NCBI RefSeq assembly: GCF_024158745.1
Contig: NZ_JAMZAW010000020.1
Location: 106,998 to 170,997, forward strand
Length of the DNA stretch: 64,000 nucleotides
Source of the DNA: Paenibacillus tyrphae
GTDB taxonomy: Bacteria > Bacillota > Bacilli > Paenibacillales > NBRC-103111
Direction: 5' to 3'
Shown piece by piece: positions 12,501 to 20,100 of the stretch. The first letter of the stretch is position 1. Each line of letters opens with the position of its first letter. The translations under genes were made by a program, and so were the position numbers. The notes under the pieces were generated by a model that worked only from the letters and a program-made list of their open reading frames with translations, was not told where the DNA came from and made no database searches.

Positions 12501-15500
12501 CGATCAGGAACCCGACGGCCGATTGCAAGGCCGCATCTGCAAGGCTCGGATGCAGAAGGTAGTCGGCCAGAGAGTCGGTGACGACGGACGGCAGCCTCAA
12601 TCCGGCCAGCACGCGCCCTTCGCCCACCTGCACCTGCTCGATGCCTTGATAGGCCGGCCCGTACTCCATGCCCATCGCACGGAAAAATTCATAGCAGTCC
12701 GCTGCCCCGTACTGTCCCTGCACGAAGGATGCTTGCAGTTCCTTCAGGTCCCACTTCGGCGCTTCTTCCGCCGGCGCATTCCGCACGGCGCGTCCTTGGC
12801 TGTGCACGATCTCCTCCCCGTCTTGCAGGGTGTAGACCTCATATCCAACCTCTCCGCCCGCCTCCGGGAAGAGGGCGATGTGTACCTCGACAGGTTCTTC
12901 GCCGACGAGGATCGGCCGCGCCCAGACCACATTGCGCAGGCGAACATCCTTCAGGCCAGCCGCCTGCTCGACCGCCTTGCGGGCCATCTCCAGATAGGCC
13001 ACGCCGGGCAGCACCTTCTGCCCCTTGACCACATGATCGGCCAAGAAGAACTCCGCTCCCGTGAACGTCGAGGAAAAGCGCTGTTCCGCAAAATCAGACG
13101 TGTTCCGATGAACCAGCGGATGCAACTGCGACGCCGTCGGAAGAGCGCTGACCTCCGCCTTCTGTGCAACCCAGTATTCTTCCCGCGCGAACGGATAGGT
13201 CGGCAGGTTCGTGCGCGTAGGTCTTTCTGCGCCGAACAGCGCGTCTCCCGCGATCTCGCCGCCTTGGCAATACAGACCGGCAAGTGTACGAAGGTGCTCC
13301 TGATAGGCCGCAGGGTTCGTCGCCAATTCGCGGCTCTTCCCTGCCAGCTCCAACGCCTGCTCCTGCAGGGCCGGCTCTCCGGCCTTCTCGCGCGCCACCT
13401 TGCCGCGGAACACGTTGGCATCTTGCACACCTTCCCGCGCCTGTTTCAGAACGCGCAGCATCTCCTGCGCATCCTGCACCACGACCGCCAGACGATGGGC
13501 AAAATGCTGCCGCCCCTCCAGCAACGTGTAGCTGATCTGCGCGAGACTGCCTGCCGCGCCCGAATCGGTCTCCAGCATCGCGATCATGTCTTGCAGTTTC
13601 TCTTGCAGCGCCTCGTCCGTTTTCGCCGAAAATGCGAGCAGGTAATGCGAGTCCTGGGGACCGGTATTCCCACCCTTTTCAAAACTGCGGACGACCATGT
13701 GCGCGTTGGTGCCGCTCATGCCGAACGAACTCAACGCTCCCACACGGCCTGCGCCCGCCCGCTTCGTCCACGGCTTGCTCGTCTTATTCACATAAAAGGC
13801 ACTGTTCTCCCAACGGATGTACTCGTTCTCCGTCTCGCAATGCAGGCTGGCCGGGATGGTCTCATGCCGCATCGCCTGAACCAAGCTGATCAGGTTGACC
13901 AAACCTGACGCCGCAAACGTGTGGCCCAGATTGGTCTTGGTCGAAGTCAGCGCACAATACCCGCGCTTTTGCGTGCGGCGCTTGAAGACGTCCTGCAGCG
14001 CATGAACCTCGACCGGGTCCCCGAGCTTCGTCCCGGTGCCATGCGTCACGATGTAGTCGATCTCTTCCGGGTCTACCTCGTGCTGCTCGTACACATCCTG
14101 TACGAGATTCGCCTGTGCGACGGTGCTTGGCGCCGTGATGCCGTTCGTCTTGCCGTCATAGTTCACGCCGCTGCCTTGGATGACCGCGTAGACCGGGTCG
14201 CCGTCCGCCAGTGCTTGCGAGAGCCGCTTGAGCACGACCACCGCCACGGCTTCCCCCGGCACCAAACCATTCGCCCCGTTGTCAAACGCCTTGCATTTGC
14301 CATCCTCCGACAGCATGCCGGCCTCCGTCATGCCTAGGTAAGCGGCCGGCGTCAGCAGCAAGTTCACGCCGGCGACCACCGCCGCGTCACACTCCCCATT
14401 TCGCAGGCTCAAGCAGGCCTGATGGGCTACCACCAACCCGGAGGAGCAGGCGGTATTGATCGCCATCACCGGGCCGCTAAAGTTCAGGAAATACGGCAGG
14501 CGCGCCGCAAGAATCGCGTTATGGTTCGACGTGATGCTGGTATCCTCGCCTTGAGACAGCATCTGATAGTCGCCTTCTTCCACGCCGACGAACATGCCGA
14601 TCTTGCTCTCGTTCAGATGTCGCTTGCCCAATCCCGCATCTTCCAGCGCCCGCCACGCCTCTTGCAGGAGCAGGCGCTGTTTCGGGTCCATCGCTTCGGC
14701 TTCCAGCGGCGAGATCTCAAAGAACAGCGGATCGAACTCCCGCACGCCCGGGATCGCACCCAGCCATTTGCTGCGGCTGCGGTCGCCATAATACTCCCGC
14801 CAGTCATAGCGGTCTTCCGGAATCTCGGTGACCGCATCCCGTCCTTCGGCGAGGATGTCCCACAGTTCGTCGATGTCGCGCGCCTGCGGGAAGCGCCCGC
14901 TCATCCCGATGATCGCAATCGGCTCCGGCCCCGCTCCCGAGGTCTCGGTCGCCGCCGTTTCCGCAATAGTGTCCTCAAGAGACGCTTCCGGCTGTTTCTC
15001 CACACGCTCAGGCTGCACTCGCTCCGTCGCGTAGAAGGCGCGCACGACTTCTCCATGCTCGCTCTCCAGATGCGAGACCAGCGCCTGAATCGTCGAATGC
15101 CCGAAAAACACCGCCGGGGAGATCTCCACGCCAAAATGCTTCGTCATCGCAGCGGCCAGCGCGGCCAAGCTGACCGACTCAAATCCAAAATCGGCCAGGT
15201 TCGTCCCCACGTCCAACTTGTCCCGCGAGACCTTTAGAATTCCGCCGATCAGTTCTTGCAAATCCCACGTCAAGCATTGTGCCACCGTAAATCCCTTCAT
15301 CTCCGGACGTCTTCCGGAACCGGAAGAGAGGACCGCTTGCGAGGTCGGAGCCTTCGAAGGCTCCGGCTGCGACAGGCCGAGGAAGTGCTCGACTCGACGG
15401 CGCTCTCCGGCCATGACCAGATGCTGCGTCCGCTCCTGCGAGAGAAGGAGGTCGAACATCGCCAGCCCTTCTTCCACTTCCAAGAAGCGCTGACCGCTCG

Positions 15501-16833
15501 TTTTCAGGTAGATCTTGGCGCTCTCCTCATCTTCCAGCCCCATGCCTCCGTCTCTCCAGAGCGGCCAGTTGATCACCAGCGTCTTACCGGGACGCCCATG
15601 TTCGTTTCGCATGGCTGCATAGGCCATCTGGAACCGGTTCGCCAGCGCATAGTCACCCGAACCAAAGTCGCCGAGGACCCCCGAAGACGACGAGAAATAG
15701 CAGACGAACTCCAACGCCTCTTCGTCTGCGAGCAGCTCGTCAAGCACTTGGGTGCCCCTGATTTTCGGGTCGAGGATGCGCTTGAAACTCTCCGCATCTT
15801 TCTCAAGGATGCTCCGGTCGCTCGTGACACCCGCCGCATGCACAACGCCATGAATCGCGCCAAACTGCTCACGCGCTTGAGCAAGCCCTTCCCGCATCGC
15901 ATCCGCCTCGCAGACATCCGCTTTCACATACAGGACTTGGCTGCCCAGCTGTTCCAGAGCACGGAGCTTGGCCAGCTTCTCATCGTCAAGCGCAGAGCGG
16001 CCAGTCAGGATCAGCTTGACCAGACCTTTTTTCGCAAAATATTCCGAAAATAAATACCCAAGCCCGCCGCATCCTCCGGTGATCAGATAAGTGCCCCCTG
16101 CTCTCACCTTCAAGTCGCCCGCTTGCAAGTCGGTCGGCTGCACGGAGCAGACATAGCGCTTGCCGGATCGGTAGAGAACGCTGGAGAGCGACGGCGCTTG
16201 CAGTTCCGTCAAAATCTTCGGCAGGCACGCAGCGAGCGAGACCTCTCCCTCTTGAATGAACATGGCCGCCTGCGTCTGTGGCAGCACGAGCCGTAGCGAG
16301 CGGGTCAGCGCGATCCACGACTCCAGATGACAGCGCTCCAATTCGTTGGCATAAGAACCGAGGAGCAGCAGTCGCTTGGCCTGCACGTTCGACTTCGCCA
16401 GATCTTGGACAAGAGGAACGAGCGCAACCGGGTCCTGACGGCAGCTCGCATCCTCCAGCGGACAGAGGTACAGCACGGCGTCCACCTCTTGCCAGTCCTG
16501 CCGCCCGTCGCCGAGCACGTCCTGAAGGCTCTCCCCGCTGGTGACGAACGCAACCTGTGTGCGATCATCGACAGCCTGCACCGCTTCCACGACCGCTTGC
16601 TGATGCTCCGGCTCTGTCAGGAAGCAGATCAGCTTGCTCGCACGAAGCGGCGTTCCCTCGGCCGCCTTTTCCTCCTTCCAGACTTCTTCATAGGTCAACA
16701 ATTCAGAAGCCGGCTCAGAAACGGACTCGTTTCTGCTTGCCGCCTGTGCATTTCGAATCATATCTATCGCTTCGGATTTGGACAAACGATTGTGTTTCAC
16801 TTCAGACAATAGTTGCTGCAGGAAATCTTTCAT
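499..16833 (-). CDS. Trans-AT polyketide synthase D: KR-ACP-KS-DH-ACP-KS-DH-KR-ACP-KS-KR-(Ser-less ACP)-ACP-KS-ACP-ACP-ACP
   Basis: This protein has 5444 residues. The ATG at 16833 is chosen because GAGGAGG lies 6 nt upstream; an in-frame ATG at 16878 lacks a good RBS. Domain landmarks: KR Tyr395; ACP Ser553; KS Cys796 (HGTGT and NLGH present); DH His1267; ACP Ser1581; KS Cys1853; DH His2336; KR Tyr2911; ACP Ser3065; KS Cys3336; KR Tyr4089; ACP-like domain with Pro4224 replacing Ser; ACP Ser4318; KS Cys4577; tandem ACPs Ser5148, Ser5259 and Ser5358. The last three read GLDSIVGVEW, with Trp six residues after Ser, the known flag for beta-branching ACPs. The N-terminal KR completes the KS ending protein C. 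There is no AT and no TE; the C-terminal tail after about 5405 looks like a docking segment. The gene has its own upstream promoter, leader hairpin and terminator. Pro/Ala and Ser/Arg/Asn repeats form the linkers before the ACP triplet. Confidence 0.97.
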   Translation of the reverse strand: MKDFLQQLLSEVKHNRLSKSEAIDMIRNAQAASRNESVSEPASELLTYEEVWKEEKAAEGTPLRASKLICFLTEPEHQQAVVEAVQAVDDRTQVAFVTSGESLQDVLGDGRQDWQEVDAVLYLCPLEDASCRQDPVALVPLVQDLAKSNVQAKRLLLLGSYANELERCHLESWIALTRSLRLVLPQTQAAMFIQEGEVSLAACLPKILTELQAPSLSSVLYRSGKRYVCSVQPTDLQAGDLKVRAGGTYLITGGCGGLGYLFSEYFAKKGLVKLILTGRSALDDEKLAKLRALEQLGSQVLYVKADVCEADAMREGLAQAREQFGAIHGVVHAAGVTSDRSILEKDAESFKRILDPKIRGTQVLDELLADEEALEFVCYFSSSSGVLGDFGSGDYALANRFQMAYAAMRNEHGRPGKTLVINWPLWRDGGMGLEDEESAKIYLKTSGQRFLEVEEGLAMFDLLLSQERTQHLVMAGERRRVEHFLGLSQPEPSKAPTSQAVLSSGSGRRPEMKGFTVAQCLTWDLQELIGGILKVSRDKLDVGTNLADFGFESVSLAALAAAMTKHFGVEISPAVFFGHSTIQALVSHLESEHGEVVRAFYATERVQPERVEKQPEASLEDTIAETAATETSGAGPEPIAIIGMSGRFPQARDIDELWDILAEGRDAVTEIPEDRYDWREYYGDRSRSKWLGAIPGVREFDPLFFEISPLEAEAMDPKQRLLLQEAWRALEDAGLGKRHLNESKIGMFVGVEEGDYQMLSQGEDTSITSNHNAILAARLPYFLNFSGPVMAINTACSSGLVVAHQACLSLRNGECDAAVVAGVNLLLTPAAYLGMTEAGMLSEDGKCKAFDNGANGLVPGEAVAVVVLKRLSQALADGDPVYAVIQGSGVNYDGKTNGITAPSTVAQANLVQDVYEQHEVDPEEIDYIVTHGTGTKLGDPVEVHALQDVFKRRTQKRGYCALTSTKTNLGHTFAASGLVNLISLVQAMRHETIPASLHCETENEYIRWENSAFYVNKTSKPWTKRAGAGRVGALSSFGMSGTNAHMVVRSFEKGGNTGPQDSHYLLAFSAKTDEALQEKLQDMIAMLETDSGAAGSLAQISYTLLEGRQHFAHRLAVVVQDAQEMLRVLKQAREGVQDANVFRGKVAREKAGEPALQEQALELAGKSRELATNPAAYQEHLRTLAGLYCQGGEIAGDALFGAERPTRTNLPTYPFAREEYWVAQKAEVSALPTASQLHPLVHRNTSDFAEQRFSSTFTGAEFFLADHVVKGQKVLPGVAYLEMARKAVEQAAGLKDVRLRNVVWARPILVGEEPVEVHIALFPEAGGEVGYEVYTLQDGEEIVHSQGRAVRNAPAEEAPKWDLKELQASFVQGQYGAADCYEFFRAMGMEYGPAYQGIEQVQVGEGRVLAGLRLPSVVTDSLADYLLHPSLADAALQSAVGFLIGQEIFKPALPFALQELDVFGPCEAEMWALVRYSAGSRPEDKVQKLDVDLCDKEGSVRIRLKGYTSRVLEAGAVAEDEQAAVPEKLVETSREEVAAASADPLQERAIAYLKEQVSTVLKWPVSRLDADAPLEQYGIDSMLVMKLTNQLEKTFGSLPKTLFFEYQNLRDLAGYFLDSHRAQLVRLTGDEEPAQDAAPARKPAVKETPERTALVSRRRQRFASMAHAQEEGANGRLDVAIIGVSGRYPGARNLQEFWGNLRDGEDSITEIPQERWDHSLYFDPDKNKAGKTNSKWGGFIDGVDQFDPLFFNISPREAELMDPQERLFMQIVYEAMEDAGYTRETLAKQRGRGLDGNVGVYVGVMYEEYQLYGAQETLLGRPIALAGSPASIANRVSYFFNLHGPSLAVDTMCSSSLTAIHLACQSLQQGGCELAIAGGVNVSIHPNKYILLGQGKFASSKGRCESFGEGGDGYVPGEGVGAVLLKPLSKAIEDGDQIYGVIKATAINHGGKTNGYTVPNPNAQANVIEQALRQAGLDPSMVSYIEAHGTGTSLGDPIEIAGLTKAFQATANAKLQSCAIGSAKSNIGHCESAAGIAGVTKVLLQMKHRQLAPSLYAKVLNPNIDFDATPFVVQQELAEWKRPLVEIGGQVREVPRIAGISSFGAGGSNAHVIIEEYVPAEPLRTPVEVSPQNPVLLVLSAKNEQRLRQQAENLLAALQEGRFADEDLADMAYTLQVGREAMEERLAVVAGSVQQLVRKLEAFISGEEEISKLFRGQVKGNRDTFSLFAADEELQEAIEKWIQRRKLSKLADLWVKGLALDWSKLWGEELPRRISLPTYPFAKQRCWAPQLERPAVVRAGLTTDALHPLLHRNTSDFSEQRYSTSLTGQEFFLADHVVKGQRVLPGVAYLEMARAAVELAAGAPGEDTQFLRLQNVVWTHPVTVGERPVEVHIGLCEEEDGTISYEIFSGVDANIHSQGRAVVMGKKQVEQLPVEELKAACSTREISASECYESFAAMGLEYGPAQRALDLLQVGDGQILARLTLPSSVTGTDSQYVLHPSLMDAALQAAIGFQLGVASLKPALPFALQELDIYAPCTSSMWAQVRYSEGCKPGDSVQKLDIRLCDEQGNVCAHMKGFSSRVLENQADSEAFETLMLAPHWTEQAHEQQEATAYADHLVLSCEFEADVQEARCLTLQADERDIEVRFEAYAMQALEEIQRILQGKPKGKVLVQIVVPAHAEQLLLAGLSGLLKTAQMENPNLIGQLIEVDELKAVEEKLLGDRNSGKEDRIRYQGSSRQVAGWREVRASADADALLTPWKEGGIYLLTGGAGGLGLVFAKEIATQAPGATLVLTGRSVLGEPQREALSELESLGARVVYKQVDVTDRAAVEKLFAELRADHGTLNGILHSAGVIRDSFIIKKTAAELTQVLAPKVRGLVNLDVASQDMALDFFVLFSSLSGGLGNPGQADYAAANAFMDQYAAHRNRRVAAGGRLGRTLSINWPLWKEGGMHVDPETEKMMMQSLGMIPLRTKSGLRAFYEGLASGQDQVLVIEGKAERIKKKLLPASVSVSPSSVAVAVDDKADSMNLRERVLGLLTQTVSRLLKVDAEELDADAELSEYGFDSITLTEFANDLNEAYKLDLMPTIFFEHPTLHEFAGYLADEFRDVFASRLTAPSSPAAPVQAETARAEVAAPLLQEATPTRATRQKRRPRTAVVQQAQSAVTEPIAIVGMSGAFPQSRDMQEFWHNLVEGIDCISEIPPERWDWRAYFGDPKTEANKTNIKWGGFLDETDKFDSLFFGISPLEAKLMDPQQRLLMTYVWKAIEDAGYLAQSLSGSKTGIFVGTGSSGYSGLITQANFPIEGYSSTGVVPSVGPNRTSYALNLHGPSEPVETACSSSLVAIHRAVSAMQNGDCDMAVVGGVNTIVTPEAHISFNKAGMLSEDGRCKTFSDAANGYVRGEGVGMLVLKKLSVAERDGDHIYGLIRSTAVNHGGRANSLTAPNPKAQADLLINAYDKAGIDPRTVTYIEAHGTGTELGDPIEINGLKSAFQELYRRTGTQEVESVHCGLGSVKTNIGHLELAAGIAGVIKVLLQLRHRTLAPTLHCETVNPYIQLEGSPFYLVREAKRWEALQDAAGQDLPRRAGVSSFGFGGVNAHVVIEEYLPKEQPRSKTETSTENPVVIALSAKNEQRLQEQVRQLCNALVAQEFADEDLASIAYTLQVGRDAMEERLALVVTSVEEMERRLQAFLQGQPGLNGVWRGQVKRGKASSAEAAAHPESRGAEQIAELWVKGQFSDWNRLYGENRPRRLSLPTYPFAKERHWISQAQDAYEALLFEPIWTEQAVVPQSSPPSLAQHLVLLCEVEAKLDSLQYRILQAGSAALAERFQAYAAQVFTEIQTLLQNKPKGKVLMQIAVPSQADSQLFTALSGLLRTAQLENPNFIGQVIEVESGAGLEARLQENLHALQDDHVRYQNGKRLVAGWREVEIDQERAPVPWRSGGIYLLTGGAGGIGMIVAEEIARQAANPTLILAGRSPLSDAGQARLRKLRGMGACVEYRQVDVSSAPEVTRLIEGICEKYGTLHGILHGAGVNRDQFIFKKTQEELAEVLAPKVAGLVHLDAASKGLNLDFFVLFSSVAAVFGNLGQADYATANAFLDAFANSRGGRILSINWPLWQEGGMRVDEETEKLLLQRMGMIPLRTQTGLQALYRGLATGKDQVMVLEGKRAQIKQTLHSEPVHATSASSTAVLPPLEAALLHMVSELLNVKGNEIDPDAQLTEYGFDPYLLSELAQKINRQYGLELTSASLYETTLRQVAERIEARAAKAEAAEVVTPAKEQDAALRAKTLHALKVLFSETTDIRANQLDAEEPLESYGIDSLMISKLNQKLAVIFGDLSKTLFFEYRTLGALADYFVEEERTACQRWTGYEAPVAADASVAQPPARPVERIAPVAPLPTKPNEREPIAIIGISGRYPKSPSLQHYWENLKAGRDCVSEVPSERWSLDDYYHPNQDEAMRQGKSYSKWGGFVDGFADFDPQFFNLSPRETINIDPQERLFLEESWKALEDAGYTKERIADQHEGRVGVFVGVTKTGFELYGPDLWKQGEKIFPRTSFASVANRVSYFLNLNGPSMPVDTMCSSSLSAIHEACEHLYRGDCEMAIAGGVNLYLHPSTYVFLSAQRMLSTDGQCKSLGLNGNGFVPGEGVGAVLLKPLSQALADGDQIHALIRASRVNHGGKTNGYTVPNPTAQGDLIFETLQRAGLNARQVSYIEAHGTGTELGDPIEITGLTQAFRRHTKDTGFCAIGSVKSNIGHLEAAAGIAGLAKIVMQMKHGQLAPSLHAQELNPNIQFGKTPFVVQQELTDWKRPVVEIDGKEQEGPRIAGLSSFGAGGANAHILIEEYRPEQASGMQARVTPQNPAVIVLSARQEEQLRQQALQLLAAVEDGRITEANLSDAAYTLQVGREPMEERLALVVGSLQEMTDKLKRYAAGETGVEDLYRGQFRRNNEDLMLFAADEDMALTIEAWIAKRKFGKLLSLWVKGLTLDWKKLHGAHQPRLISLPSYPFAKQRIWLPAIRVAPAAPVAPVAPVAPEGELKPIGPAKASSNRSGRSNRSVRTNGIALQPLSAVREPSSERSAPRRPIQLSPVGQATTAPAPVEIKVAVPVPSVPASIPAESLQKELQATLAEALFLQPSDVDVNKAFVDMGLDSIVGVEWVRVINQQYSTDIPATKVYDYPSIREFAGYIENVLSKNAPRAATAPVPAPTPTPTPAPQIKAPKAAPSVSAATLHEELRASLADALFLQAADIDLDKKFVDMGLDSIVGVEWIRVINQQYGTDIPATKVYDYPTVRELATYLSKSLKVQPSEPSQPEIKTASPIPSAPSAEALQEELRTSLADALFLQPSDIDLDRKFVDMGLDSIVGVEWIRVINQQHGTDIPATKVYDYPTLREFAAYLSKQLHKHPIAEQPATELSVDDLLLQVYEGNLDSEQADQLLQQFKIKEEVK
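640..1480 (-). repeat. Three tandem ACP-coding repeats (beta-branching ACP triplet)
   Basis: Three copies of an ACP-coding segment lie about 300 bp apart, with Ser codons at 1390-1392, 1057-1059 and 760-762. They share long nearly identical stretches; the 966-1110 copy differs from the 674-815 copy at only scattered bases. Proline-rich linkers separate them. All encode GLDSIVGVEW followed by INQQ and the IPATKVYDYP helix region. They are domain duplications inside the PKS D gene, not a separate element. Tandem ACPs of this kind usually raise throughput at a beta-branching step. Confidence 0.9.
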
Positions 16834-16885
16834 ATGTGCCTCCTCGCGGTTCGGCGTTCCTTTTCGAATTTCTCTCATAAAATAG

Positions 16886-16913
16886 AAAAAAGGGAGGATC
16901 GCTCCTCCCTTTT
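16886..16913 (-). terminator. Intrinsic terminator upstream of PKS D
   Basis: On the minus strand GGGAGGA (complement of 16903-16909) pairs with TCCTCCC (complement of 16892-16898) across a 4-nt GCGA loop. A six-T tract follows (complement of 16886-16891). It lies between the end of PKS C and the start of PKS D, about 50 nt upstream of the D start codon, so transcripts entering D must read through it. It is downstream of a promoter-like sequence and a LoaP-type leader hairpin. Confidence 0.85.
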
Positions 16914-17004
16914 CTTAGGTTCTGCTATGAAAATATGTCATGCGGACATACTCTTCCCATGTCATCTGCCCACATGCACACGACACAATGCAACTGGATG
17001 TGCC

Positions 17005-17052
17005 CCTTACGCCCGCCAACGCGCCGCAACATCGATTGGAAAGCAAATAAGG
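17005..17052 (-). promoter_or_regulatory. Candidate LoaP recognition hairpin, copy 2 (leader of PKS D)
   Basis: The core at 17017-17037 matches 57616-57636 in the leader of the whole operon with one mismatch over 21 nt. On the minus strand UCGAUG pairs with CGUUGG around the loop UUGCGGCG, and an outer CCUUA/UAAGG stem (17048-17052 with 17005-17009) encloses it. LoaP, a NusG paralogue, is known to bind a hairpin in the leader RNA of its target operons. The presence of loaP beside this cluster makes this element its likely target. That assignment is inference; the repeat and the pairing are seen directly. Confidence 0.6.
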
Positions 17053-17093
17053 AGTTTGTTCCAAACATGCTATGATTTACCTTCTTATACCTA

Positions 17094-17123
17094 ATACTAA
17101 TCTCGCAACATTCATTTAGTCAA
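17094..17123 (-). promoter_or_regulatory. Internal promoter P2 for PKS D
   Basis: The minus strand reads TTGACT (complement of 17118-17123), an 18-nt spacer, then TAGTAT (complement of 17094-17099). The -35 begins a few bases after the stop codon of PKS C. Operon promoter P1 has nearly the same boxes (TTGACG, 18 nt, TAGTAT followed by TA). The match suggests a sigma-A promoter duplicated with its leader. Confidence 0.6.
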
Positions 17124-17127
17124 GAGA

Positions 17128-20100
17128 TCAATTCGGGATCAGGGCGCTGCTGATTTTCAGAAGGGCTTCTTCGAGGGTGATCTCTTCGTCCACCATCTCG
17201 TCCAGAATCTGCTCATAGAACCCTTCGTCAAAATTCGGCCCCTCCACCGCCCAGCATCTCTCCCGGGCAAACGGATAGGTCGGTAGCGAGAGGCGGCGCG
17301 GTCTCTCCGTGCCATACAAAGAACCGTACTCCACACGCAGGCCCTTGACCCAGAGGTCGGCCAGCTTGGCAAGCTGGCCGCTCTCCCACCATTTCGTCAC
17401 GAGCTCCTGCAGATCTTGATCCGCCGCGAACGACAGCGAGCTGTCCGTCGCGCCTTTGACCTGACCGCGGAAGACCGCGCCAAGCGCCGGACGGCCTTGC
17501 AGATAGGCGGACAGCTTCTGCTGCAGGTCCTGTGCGGAGGTTGCCACCACGGCGAGCCGCTCTTCCATCACTTCGCGCCCCACCTGCAAGGTATAGGCCG
17601 CATCAGCGAGCGTGTCATCCGTCACGACCTGTCTGTCGATCGCCGCCTGCAGGCGCAGCACCTGCTCGTGCAGACGCTGCTCGTCTTTGGCGGACAGCAC
17701 GAGCAGAGCCGGACGGTTCTGCGCGATACGGGCAGCCGCTCGCGGTGCTACCTCCGGCACATGCTCCTCGATCACAAGATGCGCATTGGAACCTCCCGCT
17801 CCGAACGAGGAGATGCCAGCGATGCGCGGAACCTCGCGAAGCTCGCCGTCCACCTCCAGCAGCGGGCGCTTCCACTCCGCCAGTTCCCGCTGCACGACGA
17901 ACGGCGTCCGACCAAAGTCGATGTTCGGGTTCAGCACGTCTGCGTGCAGAGACGGCACCAGTTGGCGATGCTTCATCTGCAGCAGCACTTTGGTCAGGCC
18001 CGCGATGCCAGCCGCACTCTCGCAGTGGCCGATGTTCGATTTGACTGATCCGATCGCGCAGAATTGCGTGTCTGCCGTGTCTTCTTGGAAGACTCTCATC
18101 AATCCGGCGATCTCGATCGGGTCGCCGAGCGCCGTTCCCGTGCCGTGCGCTTCCAAGTAAGAGAGGGAGCGCGGGTGAATGCCGGCCTTTTTGAACGCGC
18201 GTCCGATCACGCGAGCTTGCAGATTCGGATTCGGGACGGAGTAGCCGTTGGTCTTGCCGCCGTGATTGACCGCCGTCCCCTTGATCACGCCGTAGATCTG
18301 GTCGCCGTCCTCCAACGCCTTGGCGAGCGGTTTGAGCAGCACAGCGCCGACGCCTTCACCCGGCACGTACCCGTCGCCCCCTTCACCAAAGCTCTCACAG
18401 CGCCCTTTGCTCGACGCGAACTTGCCTTGGCCGAGCATCAGGTACTTGTTCGGATGCAAGGACAGGTTGACCCCGCCGGCCACGGCCAGCTCGCAGTCGC
18501 CTTGCTCCAGACTCTGGCAGGCCAGATGAATCGCCGTGAGCGACGAGGAACACATCGTATCGACCGCAAGGCTCGGGCCGTGCAAGTTGAAGAAATAGGA
18601 CACGCGGTTGGCGATCGACGACGGGTTGCCCGACAAGGCCATCGGACGGCCCCGCAGCGTCTCCTCCGCTCCGTAGAGCTGATACTCCGAGTACATCACC
18701 CCGACGTAGACCCCGACATTGCGCTCCTCGCCCGATTCCCCGCCTGACACGAGCGTGTCGCGGGTGTAGCCCGCATCTTCCATCGCCTCATACACGGACT
18801 GCAGGAACAGGCGCTCTTGCGGGTCCATGATCTCAGCTTCCCGAGGTGCGATGTTGAAGAACAGCGGGTCGAACTTGTCGACATCGCGCACGAACCCGCC
18901 CCACTTGCTGTACGTCTTGCCACGCTTGCTGCGATCCGGGTCATAATACGGGCTGTGATCCCAGCGCTCCTTTGGAATCTCGGTGATCGAGTCCCGACCC
19001 TCGCGCAAGTTGTTCCAGAATGCCTCCAGATCATCCGCCTGCGGGTAGCGCCCTGACAGGCCGATGATCGCGATGTCGAGCGCGCCGCTCTGTTTGGTCG
19101 GCTCCTTGACCGCCGCGCGAACCGGCGCGACGACCTTCCGCACAGGCGCTGCCACCGAAACCGATGCAGGCTCTGCCGGTCGCTCCTCGACCCCGAGCAG
19201 GTCGATCAGATGGGCACGGTGATTTTTCAAAAAGTACCCGGTCAGATCGCGAATGTTCTGGTACTCGAAGAACAGCGTCTTCGGCAACGCACCGAACGTT
19301 TTTTCCAATTGACGGGTCAGCTGCATCACCATGATCGAGTCGATGCCGTACACTTCCAGCGGCGCAGACGCTTCGATGCTCTCAGCCGGAACTCCCAGGA
19401 CGGAGGACAGCTGCTTTTTGAAAAAATCGGCCGCTGCGCTCGCCAGAACCGCCTCTTCCTTGGCAGTCGGGATCGGAGCTGCGGGAACCTGCTTGTCGGT
19501 TTCGCCTGTCAGCAGGTCGATCACCTGCTGGATCGTCGGCAGTTCCGAGAAGGTGCTCGGCGTCAGATCCAGGCCGAACTCCTCGTTGAGACGATCGGCC
19601 AGCTCATTCATCAGAAACGCATCGATCCCGTAGTCCAGCCACTCGGCCTCGGCATCCAGTTCATCAGGTCTGACCTGCAGCAAGTCCGAGGCGATCTGGA
19701 GCACTCTCGCTTGCACATGGTCAGCCACGCTGTGAACCGGGCGGGCAGCAGGGGCAGGGAACAGCGGGTGCAGCTTCTCCGTGATCCGGGCGAGGTCGCC
19801 TTGCACCACCATCACCTGATCGCACCCGATGGCCAAGCCCTGATAGAGAGCCCGAATCCCGTTCCGGCTCTCCAGCGGGATCATCCCCGTATGCTCTCTC
19901 ATCCATTGCTCCGTCTCTGCATCCACCTGCATTCCGCCGTCTTGCCAGAGCGGCCAGTCGATCGCAAGCGTGCGGCCTTGGCGTTGCCCGCGAGCGACCA
20001 GACGATTGCGCTCGGCAGCATAAGCATCCAAGAATCCGTTGGCCGCCGCATAATCGGCCTGCCCCGGATTGCCGAGGCAGCCGGCCACAGCGGAGAACAG

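Noticed and set aside
16834..16878. ATG at 16878 as the start of PKS D
   Set aside because: No Shine-Dalgarno sequence precedes it and it lies only 7 bp from the terminator T tract; the ATG at 16833 has GAGGAGG 6 nt upstream.
17058..17075. Inverted repeat GTTTGTTCCAAAC in the PKS D leader as an operator
   Set aside because: Arms of only 5 bp and no second copy in the P1 leader; insufficient support.
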